Part shown: in pieces, positions 5,858 to 13,526 of the stretch | How the letters are laid out: each line of letters begins with the position of its first letter | Numbering within the stretch: the stretch's first letter is position 1 | Source of the DNA: Planctomycetota bacterium | GTDB taxonomy: Bacteria > Planctomycetota > UBA1135 > UBA2386 | NCBI GenBank assembly: GCA_016793305.1 | Contig: JAEUHU010000093.1 | Location: 1 to 22,591, forward strand | DNA: 22,591 nt | Direction: 5' to 3' | Notes under the pieces: generated by a model | The model's database searches: none | Seen by the model: the letters and a program-made list of their open reading frames with translations, nothing else | Told to the model about the DNA's origin: nothing | Translations under genes and position numbers: made by a program

Positions 5858-7309
5858 TCAGGCGATCAGCTCGCGGATCGGCTGTGCGCCCTCGGTGCCG
5901 ACCAGCCGCTGGTCGAGGCCGGCGTGGCGGAACGCGAGGCGGTTCGGGTCGAGCCCCATCTGGTGCAGGATGGTCGCGTGCAGCTGCTTGACGTGGAACG
6001 GGCGCTCGACGGCCTTGTAGCCGAGCTCGTCGGTGGCGCCGACGGCGATGCCGGGACGGATGCCGCCGCCGGCGAGCCACATCGTGAAGCCCTCCGCGTC
6101 GTGGTCGCGGCCGGTGCCCTCGGCGTACTCGGCGGTCGGCTGGCGGCCGAACTCGCCGCCCCAGACGACGATCGTCGAATCGAGCAACCCGCGCCGCTTC
6201 AGGTCGGTCAGCAGGCCGGCGATCGGGCGGTCGGTGGCGCCCGCGTGCTTCTCGTGGTTCTGCACCAGGTCGCCGTGCGCGTCCCAGTTGTGGTCGTTGT
6301 GGTTGCCGCCCGAGTAGATCTGCACGAAGCGCACGCCACGTTCGACCAGACGGCGGGCCAGCAGGCACTTGCGGCCGAAGTCGGCGGTGCGCGGCTCGTC
6401 GAGGCCGTAGAGCCGCTGCGTCGCCGCGTCCTCGCTGGCGAGGTCGATCGCTTCGGGAGCGTGCGCCTGCATGCGGAACGCGAGCTCGAAGCTGGCGATG
6501 CGCGCCGCCAGGTCGTGGTCTTCGCCGCGGGCGGCGAGGTGCGCTTCGTTCTGCTCGCGCAGCGCGTCGAGCAGGCGGCGCTGTTCGCGTTCGCTGGTGC
6601 CGTCCGGGCGCGCCAAGTCGAGGATCGGCTCGCCCTGCCCACGCAACACGGTGCCTTGGTACACCGCCGGCATGAAGCCGCTGCTCCAGTTCTTGGCGCC
6701 GGAGATCGGCCCGCCGCTCTGGTCGAGCATGACCACGAAACCGGGCAGGTTCTGGTTCTCGGTGCCGAGCCCGTAGTTGACCCAGGTGCCGAGGCACGGC
6801 GCACCCGACAGGATGCGGCCGCTGTTCATCATCAGCATCGCCGAACCGTGCAGCGGCGAGTCGGCGTACATGCTGTGTACGAACGCCAGGTCGTCGACGC
6901 AGTGCGCGAGGTGCGGGAACAGGTCGCTGACCTGCCGGCCGCACGCACCGTACGGCCGGAAGCGCCACTTCGGCCCGACCACGCGGCCCTGGCCCTTCTT
7001 GCCGCCGCGCCCCTTGGTGGCGATGTCGATGGTCTTGCCGTCGAGCCCGTAGAGCTTCGGCTTGTGGTCGAAGGTGTCGACCTGGCTGGGCCCGCCGTAC
7101 ATGAACAGGAAGATGCACGCCTTGGCCTTCGCCGGGTGGTGCGGCGGCTTCGGCGCCAGCGGCCCGGCCACCGGATCGTCGCCACCACGCGGCACTCCGT
7201 CGCGCGCCATCAGGTCGGCGAGTGCCAGCCCGGCGAAACCCGAGCCCGCCTGCCACAAGAACTCGCGGCGCGTGCGACCGCAGAACGAACCTTGGAATGG
7301 CCGGGGCAT
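5858..7309 (-). CDS. DUF1501 domain-containing protein, Tat-exported
   Basis: The 483-residue product begins MPRPFQGSFCGRTRREFLWQ. The RREFL stretch at about 14-18 followed by a small-residue hydrophobic segment is a twin-arginine signal. The rest is a full-length DUF1501 protein: FLFMYGGPSQVDTFDHKP near residue 70, HLAHCVDDLAFVHSM and SPLHGSAMLMM in the middle, and the distal signature VVWGGEFGRQPTAEY followed by GRDHDAEGFTMWLAGGG. DUF1501 proteins are related in fold to sulfatases/phosphatases and are greatly expanded in Planctomycetota, where they pair with DUF1549/DUF1553 proteins; their substrate is unproven. ATG 7309 was chosen because it gives the Tat signal directly; the frame remains open upstream into the preceding gene. 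It lies 26 bases after the DUF1549/1553 gene and is presumably cotranscribed. Confidence 0.95.
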   Translation of the reverse strand: MPRPFQGSFCGRTRREFLWQAGSGFAGLALADLMARDGVPRGGDDPVAGPLAPKPPHHPAKAKACIFLFMYGGPSQVDTFDHKPKLYGLDGKTIDIATKGRGGKKGQGRVVGPKWRFRPYGACGRQVSDLFPHLAHCVDDLAFVHSMYADSPLHGSAMLMMNSGRILSGAPCLGTWVNYGLGTENQNLPGFVVMLDQSGGPISGAKNWSSGFMPAVYQGTVLRGQGEPILDLARPDGTSEREQRRLLDALREQNEAHLAARGEDHDLAARIASFELAFRMQAHAPEAIDLASEDAATQRLYGLDEPRTADFGRKCLLARRLVERGVRFVQIYSGGNHNDHNWDAHGDLVQNHEKHAGATDRPIAGLLTDLKRRGLLDSTIVVWGGEFGRQPTAEYAEGTGRDHDAEGFTMWLAGGGIRPGIAVGATDELGYKAVERPFHVKQLHATILHQMGLDPNRLAFRHAGLDQRLVGTEGAQPIRELIA

Positions 7310-7335
7310 GGTCGAGGGGCTCGCGATGCGGGAGG

Positions 7336-10071
7336 TCAGTCGAGGAACAGGAACTCGTTGCCGTTCAGCAGCACGAGGCAGCAGCGCTGCAGGGCCTCCA
7401 GCTCGCTGCGGCCGAACTCGCGCTGCAGATCGTCGGCGAGTCGTTCGAGGCGCACGAGGTCGGCCGGACGTGGTGGTCGCTGTGTCACCAGCGCGAGACC
7501 GAGTGCCAGCCGAGCTGTCCGGTCGGCGGCGGCCGCCGCGAGGCGCTGCGCGAACGCCTGCGCCTTTGCCTGCGCGAAGTCGCCGTTCAGCATGGTCAGC
7601 GCCTGCGTCGGTTGCACGGTGGCGAAGCGCACCGGGCAGCTCGCGTCGGTGTCGGCGCGATCGAACACCGCCAGCAGCGGTTCCTGCAGCGAGCGCTTCA
7701 CGTGCACGTAGAGGCTGCGCCGAGCTGCCTGCTCCGGCGTCGCCGTGCCCCACGCTTCCTCGGGTTTCGACGCGGTCGCCAGCACCTCGGCGGGGATCGG
7801 CGGGAACACGCTCGGCCCGCCGAGCTCGAGCTGCAGTGCGCCGGTCGTCGCCAGGATCGAGTCGCGCACCTCCTCGGCGGTGAGACGGCGGCGGTCGAAC
7901 CGCCAGTAGAGGTCGTTGCGCGGATCGGCGGCACGGGCGTCCGGCCGATCGTCGCTCGCCATCCGGTAGGTCGCGCTGGTGACCAGCAGCCGGTGCATCG
8001 CCTTCAGGCTCTGGCCGCGCGCCAGCAGTTCGCAGGCGAGCCAGTCGAGCAGTTCGGGGTGCGTCGCCGCTTCGCCGAGCCGGCCGAAGTCGTTGCTGGT
8101 GCGGACGAGGCCCCGGCCGAAATGGTGCTGCCAGAGCCGATTCGCCGCCACGCGCCAGGTCGCCGGGTGGCGTGGATCGGTGATCCAACGCGCCAGCGCC
8201 GTGCGGCGGCCGCTGCTGTGCGCAGTCGGCGCGACGACGGGTTCGCGCGCGCCTGCGGGCAAGCCCGCCTGCAGCATCGCCGGAAAGCCGGGCTCGACCC
8301 TCGGCCCGCGGTTGTGCACGTCGCCGCGCAGCCGCACGAACGACTCGGGCGGCCGCGGGCCCCGTTCGGTGGCCATCAGCACGTCGACGGTGTCGAGTTC
8401 GGGCCGGCGCAGGGCCGCGAGCGCGGCTACGGCCGGATCGTCGCCGAGCAGCGTGCCGGCCGCGAGGCCACCGGGCCCGTCGAGCGCCAGGGCCGCGACC
8501 TCGGCGGCGGTGAGGGCGCGCCGGTGGAACACCAGTTCGTCGAGGTCGCCGCGAAAGCCGGAACCACCTGGCTGCGACCGCCCGACGACGATCCGTTCCG
8601 GCGCACTGCGCGGTGCGAGGCCGCCGACCGCGGCATCGACCAGAGCCCCGTCGACGTAGAGCGCGATGCGGCCGTCGCTGGCGTCGCGCGTGAACGCGAC
8701 GTGGTGCCAGGCGCCGTCGTGATGGCCACCGGGTGCGGCGACGAAGGTCTCGGGATCGCCGACCCCGGCGACGATGCGGCCGTCGTCGAGCCAGGCGATG
8801 CCCCAGTCGGCCACGATGCCCGGCACCTCGCCGTCGACGAGTCCGGTGCCGGTGAACCAACGTGGGTCGTCGCGGCGCCCGGCCCCGCCGCGATCGCTGC
8901 GCACGAAGAACGCCACCGTGAAGGAGTCCTGCACCAGCCTCGGCAGCACCACCGCGTCGTCGCCGTCGAAACGCAGCGCCATGCCGCGCCGACCTTCGAC
9001 CTGCACCACCTGGCCGTCGATCGCTCCGTGCCGTTCGCCGCGCTCGTCGAGCAGCTGCGTGCTGCTGCCGCGGTCGCCGGAGTACGCCGCCACCACCGAC
9101 GCCTCGGCCTGCTCGAGCCGTTCGCGCTGGGCCAACACCGTGAGCTCGTCCCAGCGCCGCCCGGCGCGCGTGCGCAGCTCCACGACCGCCGCATCGCGCG
9201 CCTGCCGGTAGGCCTGCTGCGCCGCCGCGAACGCCGCCTCGGCGCCGTCGCGCGGCACGGTGCGGGCGCGCAGGTCGTATGGAGTCAGGTTCTCGAAGAA
9301 CGCGAGGAACGCGTAGTACTCGCGCTGCGGCAGCGGATCGACCTTGTGGTCGTGGCAGCGCGCACAGCCCATCGACACGCCGAGGAACGCGCGCGCCGTC
9401 GTGTCGGCGATGCCGTCGAGGTCGTCGTAGCGATGCTGCTCGCGATCGGTCGGCTCGTCGTCCCAGATGCCGAGCCGGTGGAAGCCGGTGGCGATGCGAT
9501 CGGCGACCGTCGCGTCGGGCCGTTCGTCGCCGGCGAGCTGCCGCGCCACGAACTCGCCGTACGGCAGATCCTGGTTCAGCGCGTCGACGACCCAGTCGCG
9601 GTAGCGCCACACCTCGGGCTTGCGGTGGTCGCGTTCGTAGCCGTCGGTCTCGGCGTAGCGCACCAGGTCGAGCCAGTGCTGGGCCCACTTGACGCCGTAC
9701 TGGGGCGAGGCGAGCAGACGGTCGACGACGCGCTCGTAGGCCTCCGGCGACTCGTCGCCGACGAAGGCCGTGATCTCGGCAGCCGTCGGCGGCAAGCCGG
9801 TCAGGTCGTAGGTGACGCGGCGCAGCAACGTGTGGCGGTCGGCCTCGACCGCCGGCGCGAGCCCGCTCGCCTGCAGACGTGCCAGCACGAACGCATCGAC
9901 CGGCGTGCGCACGAACCCCACCCCGTCGACCACCGGCACTTCCGGTCGCTGCAGCGGCCGCCAGACCCGTCCGTCGAGCGCCCCGCCCGCGGGCTCCACG
10001 GCACCGTCCTGGGCAGCGAGCGCAGCGGCGAGCAGCGGTACGAACCAGGGGCAGGCAAGGGCGCGGCGCAT
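7336..10071 (-). CDS. DUF1549-LamG-DUF1553 protein (planctomycete PSCyt2/PSD1 type)
   Basis: The 911-residue protein has a Sec signal peptide (about 1-20, ending LAAALAAQ). DUF1549 (PSCyt2) covers about 55-265, with the family phrases LLRRVTYDLTGLPP and WAQHWLDLVRYAETDGYERD and a C-A-R-C-H motif at 236-240. A LamG/concanavalin-like domain lies at about 335-530 (FTVAFFVRSD, GAWHHVAFTRD, YVDGALV, GDLDELVFHRRALTAAEV). DUF1553 (PSD1) occupies about 580 to the end (RTALARWITDP, NRLWQHHFGRGLVRT, RMASDDRP). No N-terminal cytochrome-c domain is present. The LamG module suggests binding of a polysaccharide or glycoconjugate at the cell surface or in the periplasm; the enzymatic role of the family is not established. 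It starts with ATG at 10071, preceded by AGGA, and heads a two-gene operon with the DUF1501 gene. Confidence 0.95.
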   Translation of the reverse strand: MRRALACPWFVPLLAAALAAQDGAVEPAGGALDGRVWRPLQRPEVPVVDGVGFVRTPVDAFVLARLQASGLAPAVEADRHTLLRRVTYDLTGLPPTAAEITAFVGDESPEAYERVVDRLLASPQYGVKWAQHWLDLVRYAETDGYERDHRKPEVWRYRDWVVDALNQDLPYGEFVARQLAGDERPDATVADRIATGFHRLGIWDDEPTDREQHRYDDLDGIADTTARAFLGVSMGCARCHDHKVDPLPQREYYAFLAFFENLTPYDLRARTVPRDGAEAAFAAAQQAYRQARDAAVVELRTRAGRRWDELTVLAQRERLEQAEASVVAAYSGDRGSSTQLLDERGERHGAIDGQVVQVEGRRGMALRFDGDDAVVLPRLVQDSFTVAFFVRSDRGGAGRRDDPRWFTGTGLVDGEVPGIVADWGIAWLDDGRIVAGVGDPETFVAAPGGHHDGAWHHVAFTRDASDGRIALYVDGALVDAAVGGLAPRSAPERIVVGRSQPGGSGFRGDLDELVFHRRALTAAEVAALALDGPGGLAAGTLLGDDPAVAALAALRRPELDTVDVLMATERGPRPPESFVRLRGDVHNRGPRVEPGFPAMLQAGLPAGAREPVVAPTAHSSGRRTALARWITDPRHPATWRVAANRLWQHHFGRGLVRTSNDFGRLGEAATHPELLDWLACELLARGQSLKAMHRLLVTSATYRMASDDRPDARAADPRNDLYWRFDRRRLTAEEVRDSILATTGALQLELGGPSVFPPIPAEVLATASKPEEAWGTATPEQAARRSLYVHVKRSLQEPLLAVFDRADTDASCPVRFATVQPTQALTMLNGDFAQAKAQAFAQRLAAAAADRTARLALGLALVTQRPPRPADLVRLERLADDLQREFGRSELEALQRCCLVLLNGNEFLFLD

Positions 10072-10089
10072 GTTCCTAGGCTCGGACCA

Positions 10090-10117
10090 GGAATAGGAGC
10101 GCCGACGCGCACGTCAA
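10090..10117 (-). promoter_or_regulatory. Candidate promoter of the DUF1549/1553-DUF1501 operon
   Basis: On the minus strand TTGACG (10117-10112) is followed after 16 bases by TATTCC (10095-10090). The -35 hexamer matches the vegetative consensus at five of six positions; the -10 is weaker. The spacing would give a leader of about a dozen bases carrying AGGA just before the ATG at 10071. Confidence 0.5.
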
Positions 10118-10159
10118 GCCGGGGCGCCAACCAGTTCGCCGGCGCTCGCGTCCGCTCGC

Positions 10160-12382
10160 TCAGGGCTTGGCCGCCAGTTCCGCGGCGTGCTCCGCATCGG
10201 CGACCATTCGTTCGAGGGCGACGAGGCGCGGATTGCGCGCATCGGCGCCTGCGGCGAGGGCGCGCAACAAGCTGTCGCGAGCGGCGGCGGCGGAGCCGCA
10301 CTTCAGTTCGACGAACGCGAGGTTGGCGTGCAGCTCCGGCGGCGCCGCCGGGGCGGCGATGCTGCGCAGCAGCACGCGCGCTTCGTCGTTCATGCCGAGC
10401 ACGATCAACGACGCCGCGAGGTTGGCGCCGGTCAGCGTCGTCTTGCCGAGTTCGTGCGCCCGCTCGAAGTACCGGCGCGCCGACCACGCCGAACCACTGG
10501 TCAGTTCGTTCGCGCCGCGCGCGGTCAACGCCACGACGTCGTCGCCCTGCTCGATCGCGCGGTCCAGCAGCACGCGGGCGCGGGCGCGATCGCCGTGGCG
10601 CTCGTGGAGCAGGCCGCCGGCCACCAGGGCCTCGCGGCGCGTCGGCTCGAGCGCCAACGACTTCTCGATCGCCTGCAGGGCGATGGTCGGATCGCCCTGC
10701 GAGAGAGCTCGTTCCGCCCGCGCGAGCCACTGCGCGGCGAGGCCCTTGCGCGTCACCGTGGTGCCGCGATCCGGCGGCATCGGCACCGGCGCCTGGTCCG
10801 GCACCCGCACGTCGGCCGAGCCGGCGGCCTGCGCACGCCCCTGCAGCGAGCCGCCCGACCAATCCTCCGCCCGCACGCCCTCGAGGCGGATCGGGTTCCA
10901 CTGGAAGCCGCGCCGCAGCTGCACCAGACGGTGCGCGCCGCGTTCGACCTCTTCGCTGATCCACGTGTCGTCGAGCACGCGCGGCACCAGGACGATCATC
11001 AGCTCGACCTCGTTGCGCTCCTGCACGGTGTTCGAGAACACCTGACCGAGCCAAGGAACGTCCATCAGGAACGGGATGCCCTGCCGCGACTCGCTCTTGC
11101 GCGTGCTGCGCAGCCCGCCGAGCGCGATCGCCTGGCCGTCGGCCACACGCACCGTCGTCGTCGCCTGTCGTTCGCTGAGCACCGGCACGGTGACGAACCC
11201 GTCGGGCGTGACCACGGTGCCGATCTGCTCCCGCACCGACGGCGTGATCGACACCGACAGCAGGCCGTCCTCGCCGATCAGCGGGCGCACGTTCAGGATC
11301 ACACCCGTCTGCACGAACTCGACGCTGTACTCGGTTCGGGCGATACCCTCCTGGGTGACGATCTCGCGGCGGATGTACGGCACCTGGTCGGTGACCTGGA
11401 TCGCCGCCGACTGGTTGTTGAGCGTGGACACGCGCGGACTGCTGAGCACCCGCACCTGGCCCTGCAACTGCAGCGCATCGACGACGAGCGAGAAGTCGGC
11501 GTTGTCGAGGATGCCGAACGTCAGCGCGGTGCCGCCCGACGCCGCGGTCTGACCGATGACGGCGCCACCGCCGGCGAGGCCGGTCTTGTTGCTGTTGAAC
11601 AGGCCGGGCAACAACGACCAGTTGATGCCGAGGCTGTACTCGTTCTCGAGCCGAACCTCGAGCACGCGAGCCTCCAACGACACCTGCTTGTTGGCCCGAT
11701 CCATCGTCGTGCCGACGATCTCGCGCAGACGGCGGACGCCGCTCGGCCGGGCCTCGACGTGGATCGCGGACCCGGTGCGGTTGACGACGAAGGAAGCACC
11801 TTCGCCGAGCACCGAGGGCAAGCTCTCCTCGATCTCGTCCCAGAAGCCACCGCCGCCGCCCTGGGCACCGCTGCCACCCTGGCTGCCACCACCCTGGGTG
11901 CCACCACCCTGGCCGCCACCTTGGGCACCACCGGCGCTCGCGTCCATCAGGTCGACCAGCACCGTGTCGCGCACCATGTTCTGCACGCGCAGGAAGTTGC
12001 CATCCCACTCGTAGCCGAGGTCGAGGCTCTCGAGCAGCGATTCGAACGACTCCTCCACGGTCGAACGCTTGATGTCGAACGTGCACGGCATCGCCTGCAC
12101 GGCCGGGTCGACGACGAGGTTGATGTCGGAGTCCTTGAACAGTGCGAGCAGCACGTCGCCGAGCGGGGTGGCACGCGCCTGCAGCGCGTCCATCGGCCGG
12201 CCGGCAGCCTGGCCGTCGCCCAGCAGCGACGGCAGCGGCACGACCAGCATCGGCTGGAACACCGGTGAGGCTGCGCCCTCCTGGTGATCGAGACTCGGCG
12301 GCGAAGCACTGCCTGCGGTCGAGCAGGCGGTGACCGCGAAAGTGGTCGCGGCGACCAAGAGGGTTCGCTTCAGGGGGTTCAT
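10160..12382 (-). CDS. Lipoprotein secretin with C-terminal TPR region (GspD/PilQ/MshL-like)
   Basis: The 740-residue product begins at ATG 12382, preceded by AGGAG at good spacing and overlapping the previous stop as ATGA. The N-terminus is a lipoprotein signal with lipobox VTAC (Cys20). Residues about 70-135 form an STN/N0-like domain (LGDVLLALFKDSDINLVVDP), followed by a Gly/Gln-rich linker (about 150-179). Residues about 195-470 carry a short N-domain and the secretin barrel (RVLSSPRVSTLNNQSAAIQV, VPYIRRE, GQAIALGGL, IPFLMDVPWLGQVFS). After a Pro-rich hinge, about 545-735 is a tetratricopeptide-type region (ALSQGDPTIALQAIEKSLAL, ARRYFERAHELGK). Secretins form the outer-membrane pore of T2SS and type IV pili. 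The TPR extension is unusual and could replace a separate assembly factor. The operon context supports a pilus or pseudopilus machine; MshL is the closest-looking class. Confidence 0.93.
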   Translation of the reverse strand: MNPLKRTLLVAATTFAVTACSTAGSASPPSLDHQEGAASPVFQPMLVVPLPSLLGDGQAAGRPMDALQARATPLGDVLLALFKDSDINLVVDPAVQAMPCTFDIKRSTVEESFESLLESLDLGYEWDGNFLRVQNMVRDTVLVDLMDASAGGAQGGGQGGGTQGGGSQGGSGAQGGGGGFWDEIEESLPSVLGEGASFVVNRTGSAIHVEARPSGVRRLREIVGTTMDRANKQVSLEARVLEVRLENEYSLGINWSLLPGLFNSNKTGLAGGGAVIGQTAASGGTALTFGILDNADFSLVVDALQLQGQVRVLSSPRVSTLNNQSAAIQVTDQVPYIRREIVTQEGIARTEYSVEFVQTGVILNVRPLIGEDGLLSVSITPSVREQIGTVVTPDGFVTVPVLSERQATTTVRVADGQAIALGGLRSTRKSESRQGIPFLMDVPWLGQVFSNTVQERNEVELMIVLVPRVLDDTWISEEVERGAHRLVQLRRGFQWNPIRLEGVRAEDWSGGSLQGRAQAAGSADVRVPDQAPVPMPPDRGTTVTRKGLAAQWLARAERALSQGDPTIALQAIEKSLALEPTRREALVAGGLLHERHGDRARARVLLDRAIEQGDDVVALTARGANELTSGSAWSARRYFERAHELGKTTLTGANLAASLIVLGMNDEARVLLRSIAAPAAPPELHANLAFVELKCGSAAAARDSLLRALAAGADARNPRLVALERMVADAEHAAELAAKP
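11846..11932 (-). repeat. Degenerate tandem repeat encoding a Gly/Gln-rich linker
   Basis: Within the secretin gene, repeated copies of a roughly 15-18 base unit (CCAGGGTGGTGGC and variants on the coding strand) encode GGxQGGG-type repeats at residues about 150-179. The stretch is in frame and separates the N0-like domain from the rest. Such repeats are prone to length change between strains. Confidence 0.8.
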
Positions 12383-13023
12383 CGGGAAGTCTCCTGCGGG
12401 GTGGTGGCCACCGGCGCGGTCGTCGGCGCCTCGTGACCGTCCTTGTTCTCGCTCTGCCGCTGCGCCAGTTCGCCGCGGAACTCGCGCGGCGCTTCGCTGT
12501 CGAGGTCGTAGGTCAGGCGGCGGCCGCTCCACTGCACGTAGACCACTCCAGGCTCGATCTGCAGCACGCGCATGGCGTCCAGCTCGTCGCCGACGCCGAC
12601 GACGCGGCCACCCAGCACGGCGCGCCGCGAGGCGGCACTGATCATCACGACGCCGAGCTTCAGCAGCGGCGGGTCCTCGCCGGTCCATCGCCCGTAGGAG
12701 GCCACGCTCTCACCGCCAGGGGCGGCCCAGAACGACGTGTACTCGAACGCGGAGAAGGCGAGGCGCACTTCGCGGCCGCTGCGGAACGAACCGTGCACGG
12801 CGAGCAGATCGGACCACTTCACCGCGGCGCCCTCCGCCGAGGCACCAGCAGCGTCCGGATCGGCGGTGGCCGGATCGAAGTCGGTGTTGTCGGCAGCCGA
12901 CGTCAGGCTCGACTCCGGACCACCGCCGAGCAGCGTACGCCCGGCCACGGCGACGGCTGCAACGAGCAGTCCGATCGCGAGCATCGGACTCACACCCTTC
13001 TTCTTCTTGTGGCGACGGTTCAT
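12379..13023 (-). CDS. PilP/GspC-like inner-membrane periplasmic protein (214 aa)
   Basis: The protein starts MNRRHKKKKGVSPMLAIGLL, a strongly basic cytoplasmic tip followed by one transmembrane helix (about 12-32), then a Ser/Asp/Ala-rich periplasmic linker. The C-terminal region (about 110-185) is beta-rich, with VVMISAASRRAVLGGRVVGVGDELD and then VLQIEPGVVYVQW. That pattern, a beta strand, glycine turn, and GD(E)LDGMxVxxIxPxxV-type run, is the HR-domain look of GspC/PilP, which docks on the secretin N0 domain. A disordered charged tail ends the protein. The ATG at 13023 is preceded by GGAGG and overlaps the PilO-like stop as ATGA; its own stop overlaps the secretin start. Gene order PilO-PilP-secretin supports the call; sequence similarity alone would be marginal. 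Confidence 0.78.
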   Translation of the reverse strand: MNRRHKKKKGVSPMLAIGLLVAAVAVAGRTLLGGGPESSLTSAADNTDFDPATADPDAAGASAEGAAVKWSDLLAVHGSFRSGREVRLAFSAFEYTSFWAAPGGESVASYGRWTGEDPPLLKLGVVMISAASRRAVLGGRVVGVGDELDAMRVLQIEPGVVYVQWSGRRLTYDLDSEAPREFRGELAQRQSENKDGHEAPTTAPVATTPQETSR

Positions 13024-13526
13024 CGGCCACCTCCACGGTGGTAGGTCGCGATCGCGAACTCGAACGCCACTTCGTCCTCGTCCCCGGGCAGGAAGCGTCC
13101 CGACTCGACGATCATGAGGCGATCGCTGCGCTCGATCGACGCCAGGAACTCGCAGACGCGCTGCGGCGTGCCACGACCAGCGACCTGGAACGCCTGCTTG
13201 CCGGCCGTGTTCGAGGCCGACGCCTTGATCACGTCGAACACGACGTGCGCGTCCACGCCGAGATCGTTGACGCGCTGGAGCGTCGCGGCGACATCCGGAC
13301 CGTCGAGCAGGAACCACTGCGGCGCCACCGGCGCCGGTTCGGGCTCGGGGCTGTGCTCGCCGCGCGCCGCATTGCGCCGCTGGGCCAGCACCAGCTGCTC
13401 CTGCTCGGTCGTCACGGCTCGGTCGGACTCAGACCGCCACCAGTGGGCGACGCCGGCAGCTCCTCCTTGCATCAGGGTCGCCAGCAGCGTCAACAGCACC
13501 AAGCCTCGTCGGCCGAGGTGGATCAT
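13020..13526 (-). CDS. PilO-like pilus/secretion assembly protein (168 aa)
   Basis: The start at 13526 is an ATG preceded by GGAGGAACCC, overlapping the upstream stop by four bases. An N-terminal membrane helix (about 7-27, GLVLLTLLATLMQGGAAGVA) is followed by a short charged, probably coiled stretch (about 30-60) and a Pro/Glu-rich segment. The C-terminal half is a small alpha/beta domain (FQVAGRGTPQRVCEFLASIERSDRLMIVE then FEFAIATYH), which fits the ferredoxin-like fold of PilO/GspM, where a phrase on calculating within-interval residues between Ile/Val strands is typical. Sequence alone is a weak match; the position between a PilM/PilN-like gene and a PilP-like gene carries the assignment. 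It would link cytoplasmic PilM-PilN to the secretin side through the periplasm. Confidence 0.75.
   Translation of the reverse strand: MIHLGRRGLVLLTLLATLMQGGAAGVAHWWRSESDRAVTTEQEQLVLAQRRNAARGEHSPEPEPAPVAPQWFLLDGPDVAATLQRVNDLGVDAHVVFDVIKASASNTAGKQAFQVAGRGTPQRVCEFLASIERSDRLMIVESGRFLPGDEDEVAFEFAIATYHRGGGR

Noticed and set aside
7310..9688. Upstream extension of the DUF1501 frame into the DUF1549/1553 gene (a 1,276-codon reading)
   Set aside because: The extension is Arg-rich shadow sequence. A Tat signal begins directly at the ATG at 7309, so the shorter protein is real.
7222..10959. Plus-strand open frame of about 1,245 codons over the DUF1549/1553 gene
   Set aside because: It is antisense to a gene with clear domains; it shows no motif of its own and bridges unrelated genes.
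11846..11932. CRISPR-like array in the repeated GGT-GGC region
   Set aside because: The repeats are short, adjacent, in frame and encode a Gly/Gln linker; there are no spacers.
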